Counted from the first letter of the stretch, positions 18,987 to 28,845 are shown. The stretch is 64,000 nt of DNA from Campylobacter jejuni (GCF_001457695.1 NZ_LN831025.1:620001-684000), one strand, 5' to 3'. Program-made: numbers and translations. The notes: a model not told the origin generated them from the letters alone.

Positions 18987-20369
18987 TTGAATATATTAGG
19001 AATTGACTTAGGCTCAACCCAGACTTGTGCCATTATTGCTCAAAAAGATGAAGATGGATTAAAAATTATTGGTTTTTCCAAGTCGAAAACCAACGGGGTT
19101 AAAAAAGGTGCCATTACCAATATAGAGCTTGCTTCTAAATCTATTGAAGAAGCTGTTAGAAGTGCTGAGATGATGAGCGGAGTTCATTATGATAAGGTTG
19201 TGGTGTCTATATCAGGTGCTTATACTAAAAGCGTTGATAGCATAGGTGTTGTTAATATTCCAAATCATGAAATAGGCATTAAAGAAATTCATCGTGCTGT
19301 AAGTACAGCTAAGCATACTGCCAATCTACCAAGTGGTTATGAAATTATCCATGTTTTGCCTTATAATTTTAAGGTTAATGATCTTGAACATGTTGATGAT
19401 CCTTTGGGAATGAGTGGCAATCGTTTAGAAGTTTCAACCCATATAGTGATTTCACAAGAATCTCATATTAAAAATCTTAAGAAAGCAGTTGAATTAGCTG
19501 ATTTAAGAGTGGATAATATAGTTCTTTCAGGATATGCTTCAGCTATAGCTTGTTTAGATGATAGTGAAAAGGAATTAGGTGCTGTTTTGATTGATATGGG
19601 TGGAGCGATTTGCGATATGGTTGTTCATACTGGAAATTCAATTAGATATAATGATTGTTTGCAAATTGGCTCGATTAATATCACCCAAGATTTATCAATG
19701 GCATTGCATACACCTTTAAAAGAAGCAGAAAAAATCAAGCTTAATTATGCAGCTCTTTCGCAACAGCCTAATACCCTTATACAAATTCCTTCAATGGGTG
19801 ATGAAAGAAAGGTTAATGAAGTTTCTTTGGATATTATTTCAAACGTAATTTATGCAAGAGCGGAAGAAACTTTGATGATTTTGGCAAAAATCTTAAGTGA
19901 TAATCGTTATGCCAATGCTATAGGCGGTGGAGTTGTTTTAACAGGTGGAATGACTAAGTTAGCAGGTATTGATGAGCTAGCTCCTGCAACATTTGATAAT
20001 CGCTCAGTTAGACTGGCTACTGCAAGAAAAGATTTGATTACTGGTTTTAGTGAAATTTTTAATGATCCTGAAAATACTTGTGCTATAGGACTTTGTTTAT
20101 ATGGAGCGGGGTATTTTACGCCTTATGAACTTGATTCTAATGAAAAATTAAGATATAAAGGGGAAATTGAAAATTTTAATCGTCAAATTAAACAAGATAT
20201 TGTTTTGCAAAAAGATGCAGAAAGTGAAATAAAATCTGATTTTTTTGATGAAAATTTGCAAGAAAATGATACAATTGCAATACAAGAACAATTAGATTTT
20301 AAAGAGCCAAAAGAAAAAAAACCTAGCGTTTTTTCAAATATCTGGCATAAAATTATGAATCAATTTTAA
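18987..20369 (+). CDS. ftsA: FtsA, actin-like cell division protein
   Basis: FtsA tethers FtsZ to the membrane and recruits the late divisome. It has the actin-like core with LGIDLGSTQTCAII at the start, VLIDMGGAICDMVVHTG (phosphate 2 loop) and VVLTGGMTKLAGI. The C-terminus ends in a likely amphipathic membrane-binding helix (PSVFSNIWHKIMNQF). An in-frame TTG at 18981 overlaps the ppiD stop, but AAAGGGAA (18973-18980) is correctly spaced (6 nt) only for the TTG at 18987, giving 460 residues. ftsZ follows after 15 nt. Confidence 0.95.
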   Translation: MNILGIDLGSTQTCAIIAQKDEDGLKIIGFSKSKTNGVKKGAITNIELASKSIEEAVRSAEMMSGVHYDKVVVSISGAYTKSVDSIGVVNIPNHEIGIKEIHRAVSTAKHTANLPSGYEIIHVLPYNFKVNDLEHVDDPLGMSGNRLEVSTHIVISQESHIKNLKKAVELADLRVDNIVLSGYASAIACLDDSEKELGAVLIDMGGAICDMVVHTGNSIRYNDCLQIGSINITQDLSMALHTPLKEAEKIKLNYAALSQQPNTLIQIPSMGDERKVNEVSLDIISNVIYARAEETLMILAKILSDNRYANAIGGGVVLTGGMTKLAGIDELAPATFDNRSVRLATARKDLITGFSEIFNDPENTCAIGLCLYGAGYFTPYELDSNEKLRYKGEIENFNRQIKQDIVLQKDAESEIKSDFFDENLQENDTIAIQEQLDFKEPKEKKPSVFSNIWHKIMNQF

Positions 20370-20384
20370 CAAGGAGAAATTTTT

Positions 20385-21497
20385 ATGAGTGAATTTTTAG
20401 TAGAAGAAATGCAACATAATAAAGGTGCAAAAATTAAGGTTATAGGCTGCGGTGGCGGTGGCGGTAATATGATCAACCATATGGTTAAAATGGGATTGAA
20501 TGATCTTGATTTAATTGCAGCAAATACTGATGCACAAGCTATTTCAATTTCATTAGCAAAAACTAAAATTCAACTTGGCGAGAAAAAAACTAAAGGTTTA
20601 GGTGCTGGTATGCTTCCTGAAGTAGGTGCAGAAAGTGCTAGAGAAAGTTTTGAAGAAATAAAAGCAAGTCTTAGTCAAAGTGATATTGTATTTATTGCTT
20701 CAGGTTTTGGTGGAGGTACTGGAACGGGTGCCACTCCAGTTATTGCACAAGCAGCTAAAGAGATTGGAGCTTTAACTGTTTCTGTTGTAACTATGCCTTT
20801 TGCATTCGAAGGAAAACAAAGAAAAAAACTTGCTGAAAGCGGTCTCCTTGAGCTTAAAAAAGAAAGTGATTCTATTCTTGTAATTCAAAATGAAAAATTA
20901 TTGAGCATTATTGATAAAAAAGCAGGCATTAAAGATGCTTTTAGATTGGTTGATGATATTTTAGCTCGTGCTGTAAAAGGTATGGTGTCTATCTTGCTTG
21001 ATAATGGAGATATTAATGTTGACTTTGCGGATGTAAGAACCATCATGAGTCATCGCGGACTCGCGCTTATGGGTGTTGGTAGCGCTAGTGGTGAAAATGC
21101 TATAGAAGAGGCTCTTTCAAACGCTATAGAATCTCCTTTGCTTGATGGAATGGATATTAAAGGTGCCAAGGGAGTTATTTTGCATTTTAAAACAAGTTCT
21201 AATTGCTCTTTGTTTGAAATTTCGGCAGCAGCAAATAGTATACAAGAAATTGTTGATGAAAATGCTAAGATTATTTTTGGTTCTACTACAGATGATAGCA
21301 TGGAAGATAGAGTTGAAGTAACTATTATTGCGACAGGGTTTGAAGATAAAGATACAGTAGCTAAAAAATCTACCGAAGAAGCTCAAGCTTCTAAGAAAAA
21401 TCCTTATTTAAGTCTTAAAAAGGTAAGCGGTGGTTATGATGAAGAGATAATGGCGCAAATTGAAACACCAACTTTCTTGCGTCGTCAAATGGATTAA
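20385..21497 (+). CDS. ftsZ: FtsZ, tubulin-like cell division GTPase
   Basis: FtsZ forms the division ring. The 370-residue protein carries GCGGGGGNMINHM (residues 21-33), the tubulin signature GGGTGTG (109-115) and the T7 catalytic loop NGDINVDFADVRTIM (about 210). It ends in the conserved C-terminal peptide PTFLRRQMD, which binds FtsA. AAGGAG precedes the ATG. It is the last gene of the ppiD-ftsA-ftsZ unit and is followed by a clear terminator. Confidence 0.98.
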   Translation: MSEFLVEEMQHNKGAKIKVIGCGGGGGNMINHMVKMGLNDLDLIAANTDAQAISISLAKTKIQLGEKKTKGLGAGMLPEVGAESARESFEEIKASLSQSDIVFIASGFGGGTGTGATPVIAQAAKEIGALTVSVVTMPFAFEGKQRKKLAESGLLELKKESDSILVIQNEKLLSIIDKKAGIKDAFRLVDDILARAVKGMVSILLDNGDINVDFADVRTIMSHRGLALMGVGSASGENAIEEALSNAIESPLLDGMDIKGAKGVILHFKTSSNCSLFEISAAANSIQEIVDENAKIIFGSTTDDSMEDRVEVTIIATGFEDKDTVAKKSTEEAQASKKNPYLSLKKVSGGYDEEIMAQIETPTFLRRQMD

Positions 21498-21508
21498 AAT
21501 TGATTTTT

Positions 21509-21538
21509 AAAGCAAGATTGAGTCAAATCTTGCTTTTT
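21509..21538 (+). terminator. Rho-independent terminator after ftsZ
   Basis: Perfect 11-bp stem AAAGCAAGATT / AATCTTGCTTT with a six-base loop, ending in a five-T run. It separates the division genes from the RpoN-driven flagellar genes. Confidence 0.85.
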
Positions 21539-21598
21539 ATAGTTTAAAATTCTCTCCTAATAATCTTTCAAATATTTATTTTTCTTTGTTTTTAAAAG

Positions 21599-21616
21599 TT
21601 GGAACACTCTTTGCTT
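21599..21616 (+). promoter_or_regulatory. Sigma-54 promoter of flgF-flgG
   Basis: TTGGAACACTCTTTGCTT has GG at 21601-21602, exactly ten bases, then GC at 21613-21614, the RpoN -24/-12 elements. It lies about 35 nt upstream of the flgF start and is nearly identical to the flgH promoter. Confidence 0.92.
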
Positions 21617-21652
21617 TTATAGCTATAAAATCTTAATTTTATAGGTGAAAAT

Positions 21653-22465
21653 ATGCAAAATGGATATTATCAAGCAACTGGCGGAATGGTAACTCAGTTT
21701 AATAAACTTGATGTGATTACTAATAATCTTGCCAATATTAATACAAGCGGATACAAAAGAGATGATGTGGTTATTGCAGATTTTAAAAGGATTTTTAAAG
21801 AAACTCAGGATGAGTTGCCTATAGAAAATCACACAAGAGATGCATCTCGTTTTGTAAATACTACAATAGATGGAATCCCACAAGTTTCTCAAGAATATAC
21901 GGATTTTAGCCTAGGTTCTTTAAAGGCCACAAACAATCCTTTGGATTTGGCAATGACTAGAGAAGATGCTTTTTATTTGGTTCAAACCAAAGATGGAGAA
22001 GTAAGATTAACTAAAGATGGAAATTTTCAACTTGATGATGAGGGTTATTTGGTAAATAAGCAAGGATACAAGGTATTAAGTAGTGATTATTTTAATAATC
22101 CTCAGAATGCTGGCATACGCATTCCTAATGGTGCTGTTCAAATTAGCGTTGATAAAAACGGAAGCATTGAGGTTGATGGAGCTCAAAATGCAAGATTATT
22201 TGTAGCACAAGTAGATGATATAAGAGCTTTGCAAAAAGATGGGGATAATGTCTATAAAATAGATGATCTAACCCGCATTAGAGATTTGGAAAACTCCAAT
22301 GCTATTCGCCAAGGTTTTTCTCAGGGATCAAATGTTAATCCAGTTACTGAAATGGTAGGACTGATTGAAGCAAACAGAATGGTAGAAATGTATCAAAAAG
22401 TTATGACAGCTCATATGGATGACTTAAATCAAGAAGCTATCAATAAGCTTGCAGCTGTTAAATAA
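21653..22465 (+). CDS. flgF: FlgF-type flagellar rod protein (also called FlgG2)
   Basis: This 270-residue protein is a component of the flagellar rod, exported through the flagellar type III system without a signal peptide. It has the N-terminal rod signature (LDVITNNLANINTSGYKRDD), the central region ATNNPLDLAMTREDAFYLVQ, and the C-terminal helix with EMVGLIEANRMVEMYQKVM, typical of rod and hook proteins. It is preceded by a sigma-54 promoter, and flgG follows 28 nt downstream. Confidence 0.93.
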   Translation: MQNGYYQATGGMVTQFNKLDVITNNLANINTSGYKRDDVVIADFKRIFKETQDELPIENHTRDASRFVNTTIDGIPQVSQEYTDFSLGSLKATNNPLDLAMTREDAFYLVQTKDGEVRLTKDGNFQLDDEGYLVNKQGYKVLSSDYFNNPQNAGIRIPNGAVQISVDKNGSIEVDGAQNARLFVAQVDDIRALQKDGDNVYKIDDLTRIRDLENSNAIRQGFSQGSNVNPVTEMVGLIEANRMVEMYQKVMTAHMDDLNQEAINKLAAVK

Positions 22466-22493
22466 TTTAAAATAAAATAAAAAAGGATTAAAA

Positions 22494-23285
22494 ATGATGA
22501 GATCACTTCATACTGCTGCTACGGGAATGGTAGCGCAGCAAACACAAATTGATGTTACTTCAAATAACATCGCCAATGTTAATACAGCAGGTTTTAAGAA
22601 AAGTCGCGCAGAATTTGCTGATCTTATGTATCAAGTTATGAAGTATGCAGGAACTTCAACTTCAGCTACTACTCTTTCTCCTTCGGGTATAGAAGTGGGT
22701 GTGGGTGTGCGTCCAACAGCGGTAACTAAAGTTTTTACTGAAGGAAATTTAAAATCAACAAGTACTGATGGTCTTGATATGGCTATTGCAGGTAATGGGT
22801 TTTTTCAAATACAACTTCCTGATGGCACTATAGGATATACTAGAAATGGGCAATTTACAAAAGATAATGAAGGTAATATTGTAAATTCAGATGGTTATAG
22901 ACTTTTACCTGAAATGACAATACCTGAAGGCGCAACAGCAATTAATGTTGCTACAGATGGAACCGTTTCTGTAATGCTACCAGGGGAGCAACAAGAAACT
23001 CAAATTGGCCAAGTGGAGCTAGTTCAGTTTATAAATCCAGCGGGTCTTCATTCTATGGGTGATAATCTTTATCTCGAAACAGGAGCAAGTGGTGCACCTG
23101 TTGCGGGTATAGCAGGACAAGATGGGCTTGGAACAATAAGACATGGATTTATAGAACTTAGTAATGTTCAGCTTGTTGAAGAAATGACAGATCTTATCAC
23201 AGGACAAAGAGCTTATGAAGCGGGTTCTAAGGCAATTACAACAAGCGATGATATGCTAGGAATTGTAAATCAGCTTAAGCGATAG
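22494..23285 (+). CDS. flgG: FlgG, distal flagellar rod protein
   Basis: FlgG builds the distal rod. The 263-residue length and motifs are canonical: RSLHTAATGMVAQQTQIDVT, SNNIANVNTAGFKKSRAEF, the DGLDMAIAGNGFFQIQLPDG segment, and C-terminal SNVQLVEEMTDLITGQRAYE. It has AAAGGA upstream and shares the sigma-54 promoter with flgF. A hairpin terminator follows, and glnA converges from the other side. Confidence 0.96.
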   Translation: MMRSLHTAATGMVAQQTQIDVTSNNIANVNTAGFKKSRAEFADLMYQVMKYAGTSTSATTLSPSGIEVGVGVRPTAVTKVFTEGNLKSTSTDGLDMAIAGNGFFQIQLPDGTIGYTRNGQFTKDNEGNIVNSDGYRLLPEMTIPEGATAINVATDGTVSVMLPGEQQETQIGQVELVQFINPAGLHSMGDNLYLETGASGAPVAGIAGQDGLGTIRHGFIELSNVQLVEEMTDLITGQRAYEAGSKAITTSDDMLGIVNQLKR

Positions 23286-23320
23286 TTGATATAAAATAAA
23301 TAATTTTTAATTCTTTTTTG

Positions 23321-23352
23321 TTTAATGGCGTGTTAAACGCCATTAAATTTTT
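23321..23352 (+). terminator. Rho-independent terminator after flgG
   Basis: Perfect 10-bp stem TTTAATGGCG / CGCCATTAAA with a seven-base loop and five T on the plus strand. On the minus strand the hairpin lies just beyond the glnA stop but lacks a U-tract there. Confidence 0.85.
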
Positions 23353-24781
23353 AGCAAGAGTAGCAAGTTTTAAACTCATAAGCAGTTGGACGAGCTTCTA
23401 CTGGCCAAACTTGTGTTTCAAATTTTAAATGCTGATAGTCATCGATAAAAATATCGCTCATTACAGGTTTTAAATAAGAATTATGTCGGATTAAAGCTTC
23501 TAAACTTCCTCTTAGAGTATGCGGTAATTGCTCTATCCCTTTTTCACGTATTTCATCCAAAGTAAGATCAAATAAATTTTCATCCATAGGACCTACAGGA
23601 ATGGTTTTATTTTTGATTCCATCAAGACCTGCCATTAAAAGACTAACAAAAGCTAAATAAGGATTAGCAGTGCTATCAGGGAAGCGAATTTCTATACGAG
23701 CTGAATTTTTACCTATGCCATAAGGAACGCGACAACTTGCTGATCTGTTTTGACAAGAATAAGTTAAAATACAAGGAGCTTCAAAGCCAGGAACTATTCT
23801 TTTGTAAGAGTTGGAACTTGGATTTGTAAAAGCTGCGACACTTCTAGCATTTTTTAAAATTCCACCTATATAATTTATAGCAGTTTGACTAAGTCCACTG
23901 TATCCATCTTTATCGTAAAATAAATTTACCCCATCTTTCCATAAGCTCATATGAACATGCATACCATTGCCATTATCTCCGTATAAAGGTTTTGGCATAA
24001 AAGTGGCAGTTTTGCCATTTAAATGAGCTACCATTTTTACAACATATTTATAAATTTGAACATTGTCAGCTGCTTCTACAAGCGTGCCAAAATTTACTCC
24101 TATTTCAGCTTGTCCTTGTGCAACTTCATGATGATGAACAAAAGTTTTAAGGCCTACTTTTTCAAGAGTTTGAACCATTTCAGAACGAATATCTACTAAA
24201 GAATCAATTGGCTGAACTGGAAAATATCCACCTTTGTTTCTTGGCCTGTGTCCAGTATTGTAGCTATCAGTAAATTCTCTATCATCATTCCACTCTCCTT
24301 CTTCGGTATCAACTTCATACTTAGAACAATGAGTAGTATCAACTATTTTTACACTATCAAAAACAAAGAATTCATTTTCTGGTCCAAAGTAAGCAGTATC
24401 AGCTATGCCACTATTTTTAAGGTGTTCCATTGCTTTTTTTGCTATGCTTCTTGGACATTTTTCATACATTTGTCCTTTGTAAATATCATATACATCACAA
24501 AACACTATGATAGTAGGGTCAGCTGTAAAAGGATCTAAAAAAGCACTTTGTACATCAGGTTTTAAAATCATATCTGATTTTTCTATAGGTTGCCATCCAT
24601 GGATTGAGCTTCCATCAAATGGAATACCAGTTTGAAATGTTTCTTCATTGATTGCATGAAGATTATAGGTAATATGATGCCAAGTTCCTATCATATCTGT
24701 AAAACGAAAATCAACAAAAAGCACTTCATTTTGTTTGCAAAATTTGAAAAAATCATCTATATTATTAACAAATTTTCCCAT
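23351..24781 (-). CDS. glnA: GlnA, type I glutamine synthetase
   Basis: GlnA makes glutamine from glutamate and ammonia. The 476-residue protein has the N-terminal beta-grasp region ([17 protein letters not shown]), the latch [11 protein letters not shown], and metal and ammonia site motifs [40 protein letters not shown] and [17 protein letters not shown]. At the place where adenylylated enzymes have NLYDLPPEE, this one has NLFDLTLDE, so the modifiable tyrosine is a phenylalanine. It is monocistronic, with AAGGAG and a strong -10 box upstream. Confidence 0.97.
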   Translation of the reverse strand: MGKFVNNIDDFFKFCKQNEVLFVDFRFTDMIGTWHHITYNLHAINEETFQTGIPFDGSSIHGWQPIEKSDMILKPDVQSAFLDPFTADPTIIVFCDVYDIYKGQMYEKCPRSIAKKAMEHLKNSGIADTAYFGPENEFFVFDSVKIVDTTHCSKYEVDTEEGEWNDDREFTDSYNTGHRPRNKGGYFPVQPIDSLVDIRSEMVQTLEKVGLKTFVHHHEVAQGQAEIGVNFGTLVEAADNVQIYKYVVKMVAHLNGKTATFMPKPLYGDNGNGMHVHMSLWKDGVNLFYDKDGYSGLSQTAINYIGGILKNARSVAAFTNPSSNSYKRIVPGFEAPCILTYSCQNRSASCRVPYGIGKNSARIEIRFPDSTANPYLAFVSLLMAGLDGIKNKTIPVGPMDENLFDLTLDEIREKGIEQLPHTLRGSLEALIRHNSYLKPVMSDIFIDDYQHLKFETQVWPVEARPTAYEFKTCYSC

Positions 24782-24815
24782 ATTTTTACTCCTTTTATGT
24801 AATTAAATTTATAAA

Positions 24816-24821
24816 ATTATA
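24816..24821 (-). promoter_or_regulatory. Sigma-70 -10 box of glnA
   Basis: TATAAT on the minus strand (within GATATAATTTT), 35 nt upstream of the glnA start, in very AT-rich DNA. The same spacer carries the cheZ promoter in the other direction. Confidence 0.6.
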
Positions 24822-24935
24822 TCATAAAATTTTTAATTAAGATTTAATTAATATATTTTTTTTAATAAATTTAAAAATTTAATTTAAAAAGATTAAAAAA
24901 TAAAAATTTATATTTTTGTTTTAGATAAAATTGAT

Positions 24936-24941
24936 TATAAT
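24936..24941 (+). promoter_or_regulatory. Sigma-70 -10 box of the cheZ operon
   Basis: TATAAT within GATTATAATTTTG, about 43 nt upstream of the cheZ start, downstream of T-rich tracts as is usual in this genome. Confidence 0.55.
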
Positions 24942-24983
24942 TTTGAGCAATTATTGAAAATCTAGATTTAAAAAAGGAAAAAA

Positions 24984-25679
24984 ATGACTCAAGAAGAGCT
25001 TGATGCTTTGATGAATGGTGATGTTGATCTTGATTCAGAGACAGAAGCAGAGGTAAAAACCGAAGAATCAAATACCGAAGAAGATGCTTTGATGTTAGAA
25101 GATGTCAAAATAGCTGATTACAAACCTAATTCTAATGTAGTATGGCCACCACCCCCACCAAATCAGGAGTATAAAGTTGTACATCAGTTAGATGATGTTA
25201 CAAAAGATAGCGAGCTTAAAGCAACGGAAATGATGGATAAGCTTGAAAGTATTAATAATTTTTTTGCGGATTCTGAAAGTTTACTCAAAGAAATAAATAA
25301 AGCAATAGAAAAAAATATTGATATTTTTTCTAAGCTTAATGAAAAATTTCCTAATGTGGAAAGTTTCAGTGAAGCTTTAGAATTAAACAATCAAGCTAAA
25401 AAAAGTTCTAAGGAGATTGTCGGAAATCTTCAAAGCGGACAAGATGAAGTGATGATGGCAATGGATGCAATGCAGTATCAAGATATACATCGTCAAAAAA
25501 TCGAACGTGTTATTAATGTAATGCGTGCTTTAAGCCGTTATATGAGTTCTTTATTTGAAGGTAAAATTGATGATAAAAAACGCGTAAGTTCTGCAGTGCA
25601 TATTGAAGGTGATAGTACTGCTGATGTTGTAAGTAATGATGATATAGAAGCTTTAATTGCAAGTTTAGGGCAAAAATGA
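24984..25679 (+). CDS. cheZ: CheZ, CheY-P phosphatase with a FliM-like N-terminus
   Basis: CheZ dephosphorylates CheY-P in chemotaxis. The 231-residue protein has the catalytic DxxxQ motif as YQDIHRQKIERV (Asp167, Gln171, equivalent to E. coli Asp143 and Gln147) in a long helical hairpin. The C-terminal tail DDIEALIASLGQK matches the CheY-binding tail of E. coli CheZ. Unusually, the N-terminus MTQEELDALMNGD resembles the CheY-P-binding peptide of FliM (SQAEIDALLNGD). An acidic linker and a WPPPPPN segment (residues 54-60) join it to the helical core. It heads a run of plus-strand genes; the next gene overlaps its stop (ATGA). Confidence 0.93.
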   Translation: MTQEELDALMNGDVDLDSETEAEVKTEESNTEEDALMLEDVKIADYKPNSNVVWPPPPPNQEYKVVHQLDDVTKDSELKATEMMDKLESINNFFADSESLLKEINKAIEKNIDIFSKLNEKFPNVESFSEALELNNQAKKSSKEIVGNLQSGQDEVMMAMDAMQYQDIHRQKIERVINVMRALSRYMSSLFEGKIDDKKRVSSAVHIEGDSTADVVSNDDIEALIASLGQK

Positions 25680-26929
25680 TCATTCCTGAAATAGTAGCTC
25701 CTGCGGGAAATTTCACAAAATTAAAAATTGCTTTGGCTTATGGTGCAGATGCAGTTTATGCGGGTGTGAATAATTTTTCTTTAAGATCACGCACTGCAAG
25801 AGAATTTAATTATGAAAGTTTTGAAGAAGCTATCAAATATACTCATGAGCGTGGTAAGAAAATTTATGTTACTTTAAATGGTTTTCATTTAAGCTCTCAA
25901 ATTGAAGGCTTAAAAAGACATATATTAAAATTACGCGAGATGAAACCCGATGCTTTTATTGTAGCTTCTGTTGGAGCTATGCGTCTTGTTAAAGAACTTG
26001 CACCTGAAATTTCTTTACATGTTTCTACTCAGGCAAATATTTTAAATTATTTAGATGCTCAAGTTTATAAGGATATGGGTGCTAAAAGGGTTGTAATTGC
26101 CAGAGAACTAGGGCTTAAGGATGCTAAAAATTTAAAGCAAAATTGTGATATAGAATTAGAAGCTTTTGTGCATGGTTCTATGTGTTTTGCTTATTCTGGG
26201 CGTTGTTTAATAAGCTCTGTGCAAAGTGGAAGAATGAGCAATCGTGGATCTTGTGCAAATGATTGTAGATTTAATTATGAGCTTTATGCTAAAAATCCAG
26301 AAAATGGCACTTTATTTCGCTTAGAAGAAGATGAAAATGGTACTCATATTTTTAATTCTAAAGATTTAAATCTTTGTTCTTATATAGAAAAAATCATGCA
26401 AGAAAATTGTATCAGTGCTTTTAAAATAGAAGGGCGTACTAAAAGCGAATATTATGTTGCGCTTACAACAAGGACTTATAAAATGGCCATACAAGATGCT
26501 TTAGAGGGTAAATTTGAGTCAAGTAAGTATGAAAAAGAGATTGCTACACTTAAAAATCGTGGTTTTACAGATGGCTATCTTGTTTCGCGTCCTTTGGAAA
26601 AAACCGACACGCAAAATCATAATACAAGCATAGAAGAAGGTTCTCATCAAGTGCATGCTATAAGCGAAGATGGAAGCTTTTTTAAATGTAAAGGGAAAAT
26701 CGTTTTAAACACGCCTTATGAAATTTTAGCCCCTTTAGGCGATGTGATTCAAACTTGCGATAATGAACTAGGTAAAATTTATCAAAAAGAGGATAAATAT
26801 TTTATAGAGTTTAAAAAACTCATTGCTAAAAACAATAAAGAATTTAGCGAAATTCATAGCGGTAATGAACATGAAATCCAATTACCAAATAAAATCAGTG
26901 CATTAAGTTTTTTAAGAAAGGAAATATAG
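25676..26929 (+). CDS. Peptidase family U32 protein (probable RNA-modification enzyme, TrhP-like)
   Basis: This 417-residue protein carries the U32 signature EAFVHGSMCFAYSGRC and the following cysteine cluster (GRMSNRGSCANDCRFNY). It begins IPEIVAPAGNFTKLKIALAYGADAVYAG, read here in two parts as IPEIVAPAGNF and ALAYGADAVYAG. Family members were first called collagenases, but several act in RNA hydroxylation (YegQ/TrhP makes 5-hydroxyuridine in tRNA, RlhA acts on 23S rRNA). The conserved cysteines fit that role better than proteolysis. It overlaps the cheZ stop and is followed by purE without a gap. Confidence 0.88.
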   Translation: MIIPEIVAPAGNFTKLKIALAYGADAVYAGVNNFSLRSRTAREFNYESFEEAIKYTHERGKKIYVTLNGFHLSSQIEGLKRHILKLREMKPDAFIVASVGAMRLVKELAPEISLHVSTQANILNYLDAQVYKDMGAKRVVIARELGLKDAKNLKQNCDIELEAFVHGSMCFAYSGRCLISSVQSGRMSNRGSCANDCRFNYELYAKNPENGTLFRLEEDENGTHIFNSKDLNLCSYIEKIMQENCISAFKIEGRTKSEYYVALTTRTYKMAIQDALEGKFESSKYEKEIATLKNRGFTDGYLVSRPLEKTDTQNHNTSIEEGSHQVHAISEDGSFFKCKGKIVLNTPYEILAPLGDVIQTCDNELGKIYQKEDKYFIEFKKLIAKNNKEFSEIHSGNEHEIQLPNKISALSFLRKEI

Positions 26930-27424
26930 ATGAATTTTGTTTCTATTTTAATGGGAAGCAAGAGTGATTATGAGACTATGAAAGAGGCTGCTAAAACTTT
27001 AGAAAGTTTTGGGGTAAAGTATGAACTTATCATCTCATCAGCTCATCGTAGTCCAAAAAGAACAAAAGAGTATATTGCAAATGCTGAAGAAAAAGGTGCG
27101 AAAGTTTTTATAGCAGCAGCTGGAATGGCAGCACATTTAGCTGGAGCTGTTGCAGCTTATACAACAAAACCTGTTTTGGGAGTGCCTATGCCAGGAAGTA
27201 ATCTTGCAAGTATGGATTCTTTGTTTTCTACGGTGCAAATGCCTAGCGGAATTCCTGTGGGAACTTTAGCTATTGGTAAGGCTGGAGCAATCAATGCTGC
27301 TTATTTGGCTATGCAAATTTTAGCTATTTATGATGTTGATTTAGCACAAAAGCTTAAAGAAGATCGTCTTGAAAAAGAAAAAAAACTTGTATCTGATTCA
27401 AAAGAAGTAGAAGTTTTATTATAA
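26930..27424 (+). CDS. purE: PurE, N5-carboxyaminoimidazole ribonucleotide mutase
   Basis: PurE converts N5-CAIR to CAIR in purine synthesis. The 164-residue class I protein has SILMGSKSDYETM, the catalytic ISSAHRSPKRTKEY and the core IAAAGMAAHLAGAVAAYT, then PVLGVPMPGS. It follows the U32 gene immediately (stop and start adjacent) and belongs to the cheZ-glyQ run. Confidence 0.97.
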   Translation: MNFVSILMGSKSDYETMKEAAKTLESFGVKYELIISSAHRSPKRTKEYIANAEEKGAKVFIAAAGMAAHLAGAVAAYTTKPVLGVPMPGSNLASMDSLFSTVQMPSGIPVGTLAIGKAGAINAAYLAMQILAIYDVDLAQKLKEDRLEKEKKLVSDSKEVEVLL

Positions 27425-27433
27425 GGGATAAAA

Positions 27434-27970
27434 ATGCAAACCTATCTTGAACTTGAAGAATTTTGTAAACTTGTGCATTTAAATGAAGATGTGGTTAAGG
27501 GTATGATGGCCAATGGGGCTTTAAATTTTAAAGAAGAAGAGGGTAAAATTTACATCGAAGCTCATCAAGGTACTTTTAGTGTAGTGCCTAGTTCTGCAAA
27601 ATCTCAAACTGCAATGGTAAATTCAATGACTTTAGCAGGAGAAAGTTTTGTTGAAAAAACAATAGGAACTATTTTAAATTTACATGAAAAAGTTTTAGAT
27701 GCTAAAGATGAAACACTTGAAGCATTAAAAAATGAGAATAAATTTTTAAAAGATGCCCTTTATTCTATGCAAGAACTTTATGATGAAGATAGAAAAACTA
27801 TAGAAACCTTAAACAATGAGCTAAAACATGCGCGTGAAGAGATAGAATTTCTCAAGCGTAAATATAAATTAATGTGGAGTAAAACCGCAGAAATTTTTGG
27901 AGCTAAGACAGAGCCTGATTTGGAAATGAATAAAAATTTAGAAAAACCTATTGAAAATATGGAACAATAA
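27434..27970 (+). CDS. Conserved coiled-coil protein, DUF3972-like
   Basis: This 178-residue protein has an N-terminal region of the type found in small helix-turn-helix folds ([21 protein letters not shown], given here as [12 protein letters not shown] and [11 protein letters not shown]). A long coiled coil follows (about residues 90-155, [20 protein letters not shown] to [13 protein letters not shown]). Such proteins are common in Campylobacterota and have no established role that I know. It sits between purE and glyQ, ten and eleven bases from them, so it is co-transcribed. Confidence 0.8.
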
Positions 27971-27981
27971 AGAGAGATACA

Positions 27982-28845
27982 ATGACTTTTTCACAAATGA
28001 TACTTAATTTACAAAATTATTGGCAAGAGCAAGGTTGTGCGATTATGCAACCTTATGATATGCCAGCAGGTGCAGGAACCTTTCATCCAGCAACTTTTTT
28101 AAGAAGTTTAGGAAAAAAACCTTGGGCAGCTGCTTATGTGGCTCCAAGTAGAAGGCCTACTGATGGACGTTATGGTGAAAATCCTAATCGCTTAGGTGCT
28201 TATTATCAATTTCAAGTTTTGATTAAACCTAGTCCTGATAATATCCAAGAATTATATCTTAAAAGTCTTGAAAATTTGGGTTTTGATTTAAAAAGTCATG
28301 ATATTCGTTTTGTTGAAGATAATTGGGAGAGTCCAAGTTTGGGTGCTTGGGGTTTAGGCTGGGAAGTATGGCTTGATGGTATGGAAGTCACTCAATTTAC
28401 TTATTTTCAGCAAGTTGGTGGTATAGCGGTAGATTTAGTAAGTGCTGAAATTACCTATGGTCTTGAAAGAATAGCCATGTATCTTCAAAATGTTGATAAT
28501 GTTTATGATATAGTTTGGAGTGAATTTAATGGAGAAAAAATTAAATACGCAGATGTGCATAAGCAAAGTGAATATGAATTTAGTAAATACAATTTTGAAG
28601 TAAGTGATGTTAAAATCTTGAATGAGCAGTTTGAAAATTCTTACAAAGAATGTAAAAATATTTTAGAACAAGGACTAGCTTTACCTGCTTATGATTATTG
28701 TATGCTTGCTGCACATACTTTTAATCTTTTAGATGCAAGAGGAGCAATTTCTGTAGCACAAAGACAAGATTATATGTTAAAAATTCGTGAGCTTTCGAAA
28801 AATTGTGCTGAAATTTATAAGAAAAATTTAAATGAAGCTGAGTGA
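27982..28845 (+). CDS. glyQ: GlyQ, glycyl-tRNA synthetase alpha subunit
   Basis: GlyQ is the catalytic subunit of the bacterial alpha2beta2 glycyl-tRNA synthetase. The 287-residue length is standard. Motifs are [54 protein letters not shown], and [20 protein letters not shown] with ERIAMYLQ. The beta subunit gene (glyS) is not adjacent. Its 3' end overlaps the NIF3-family gene by 14 nt. Confidence 0.97.
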
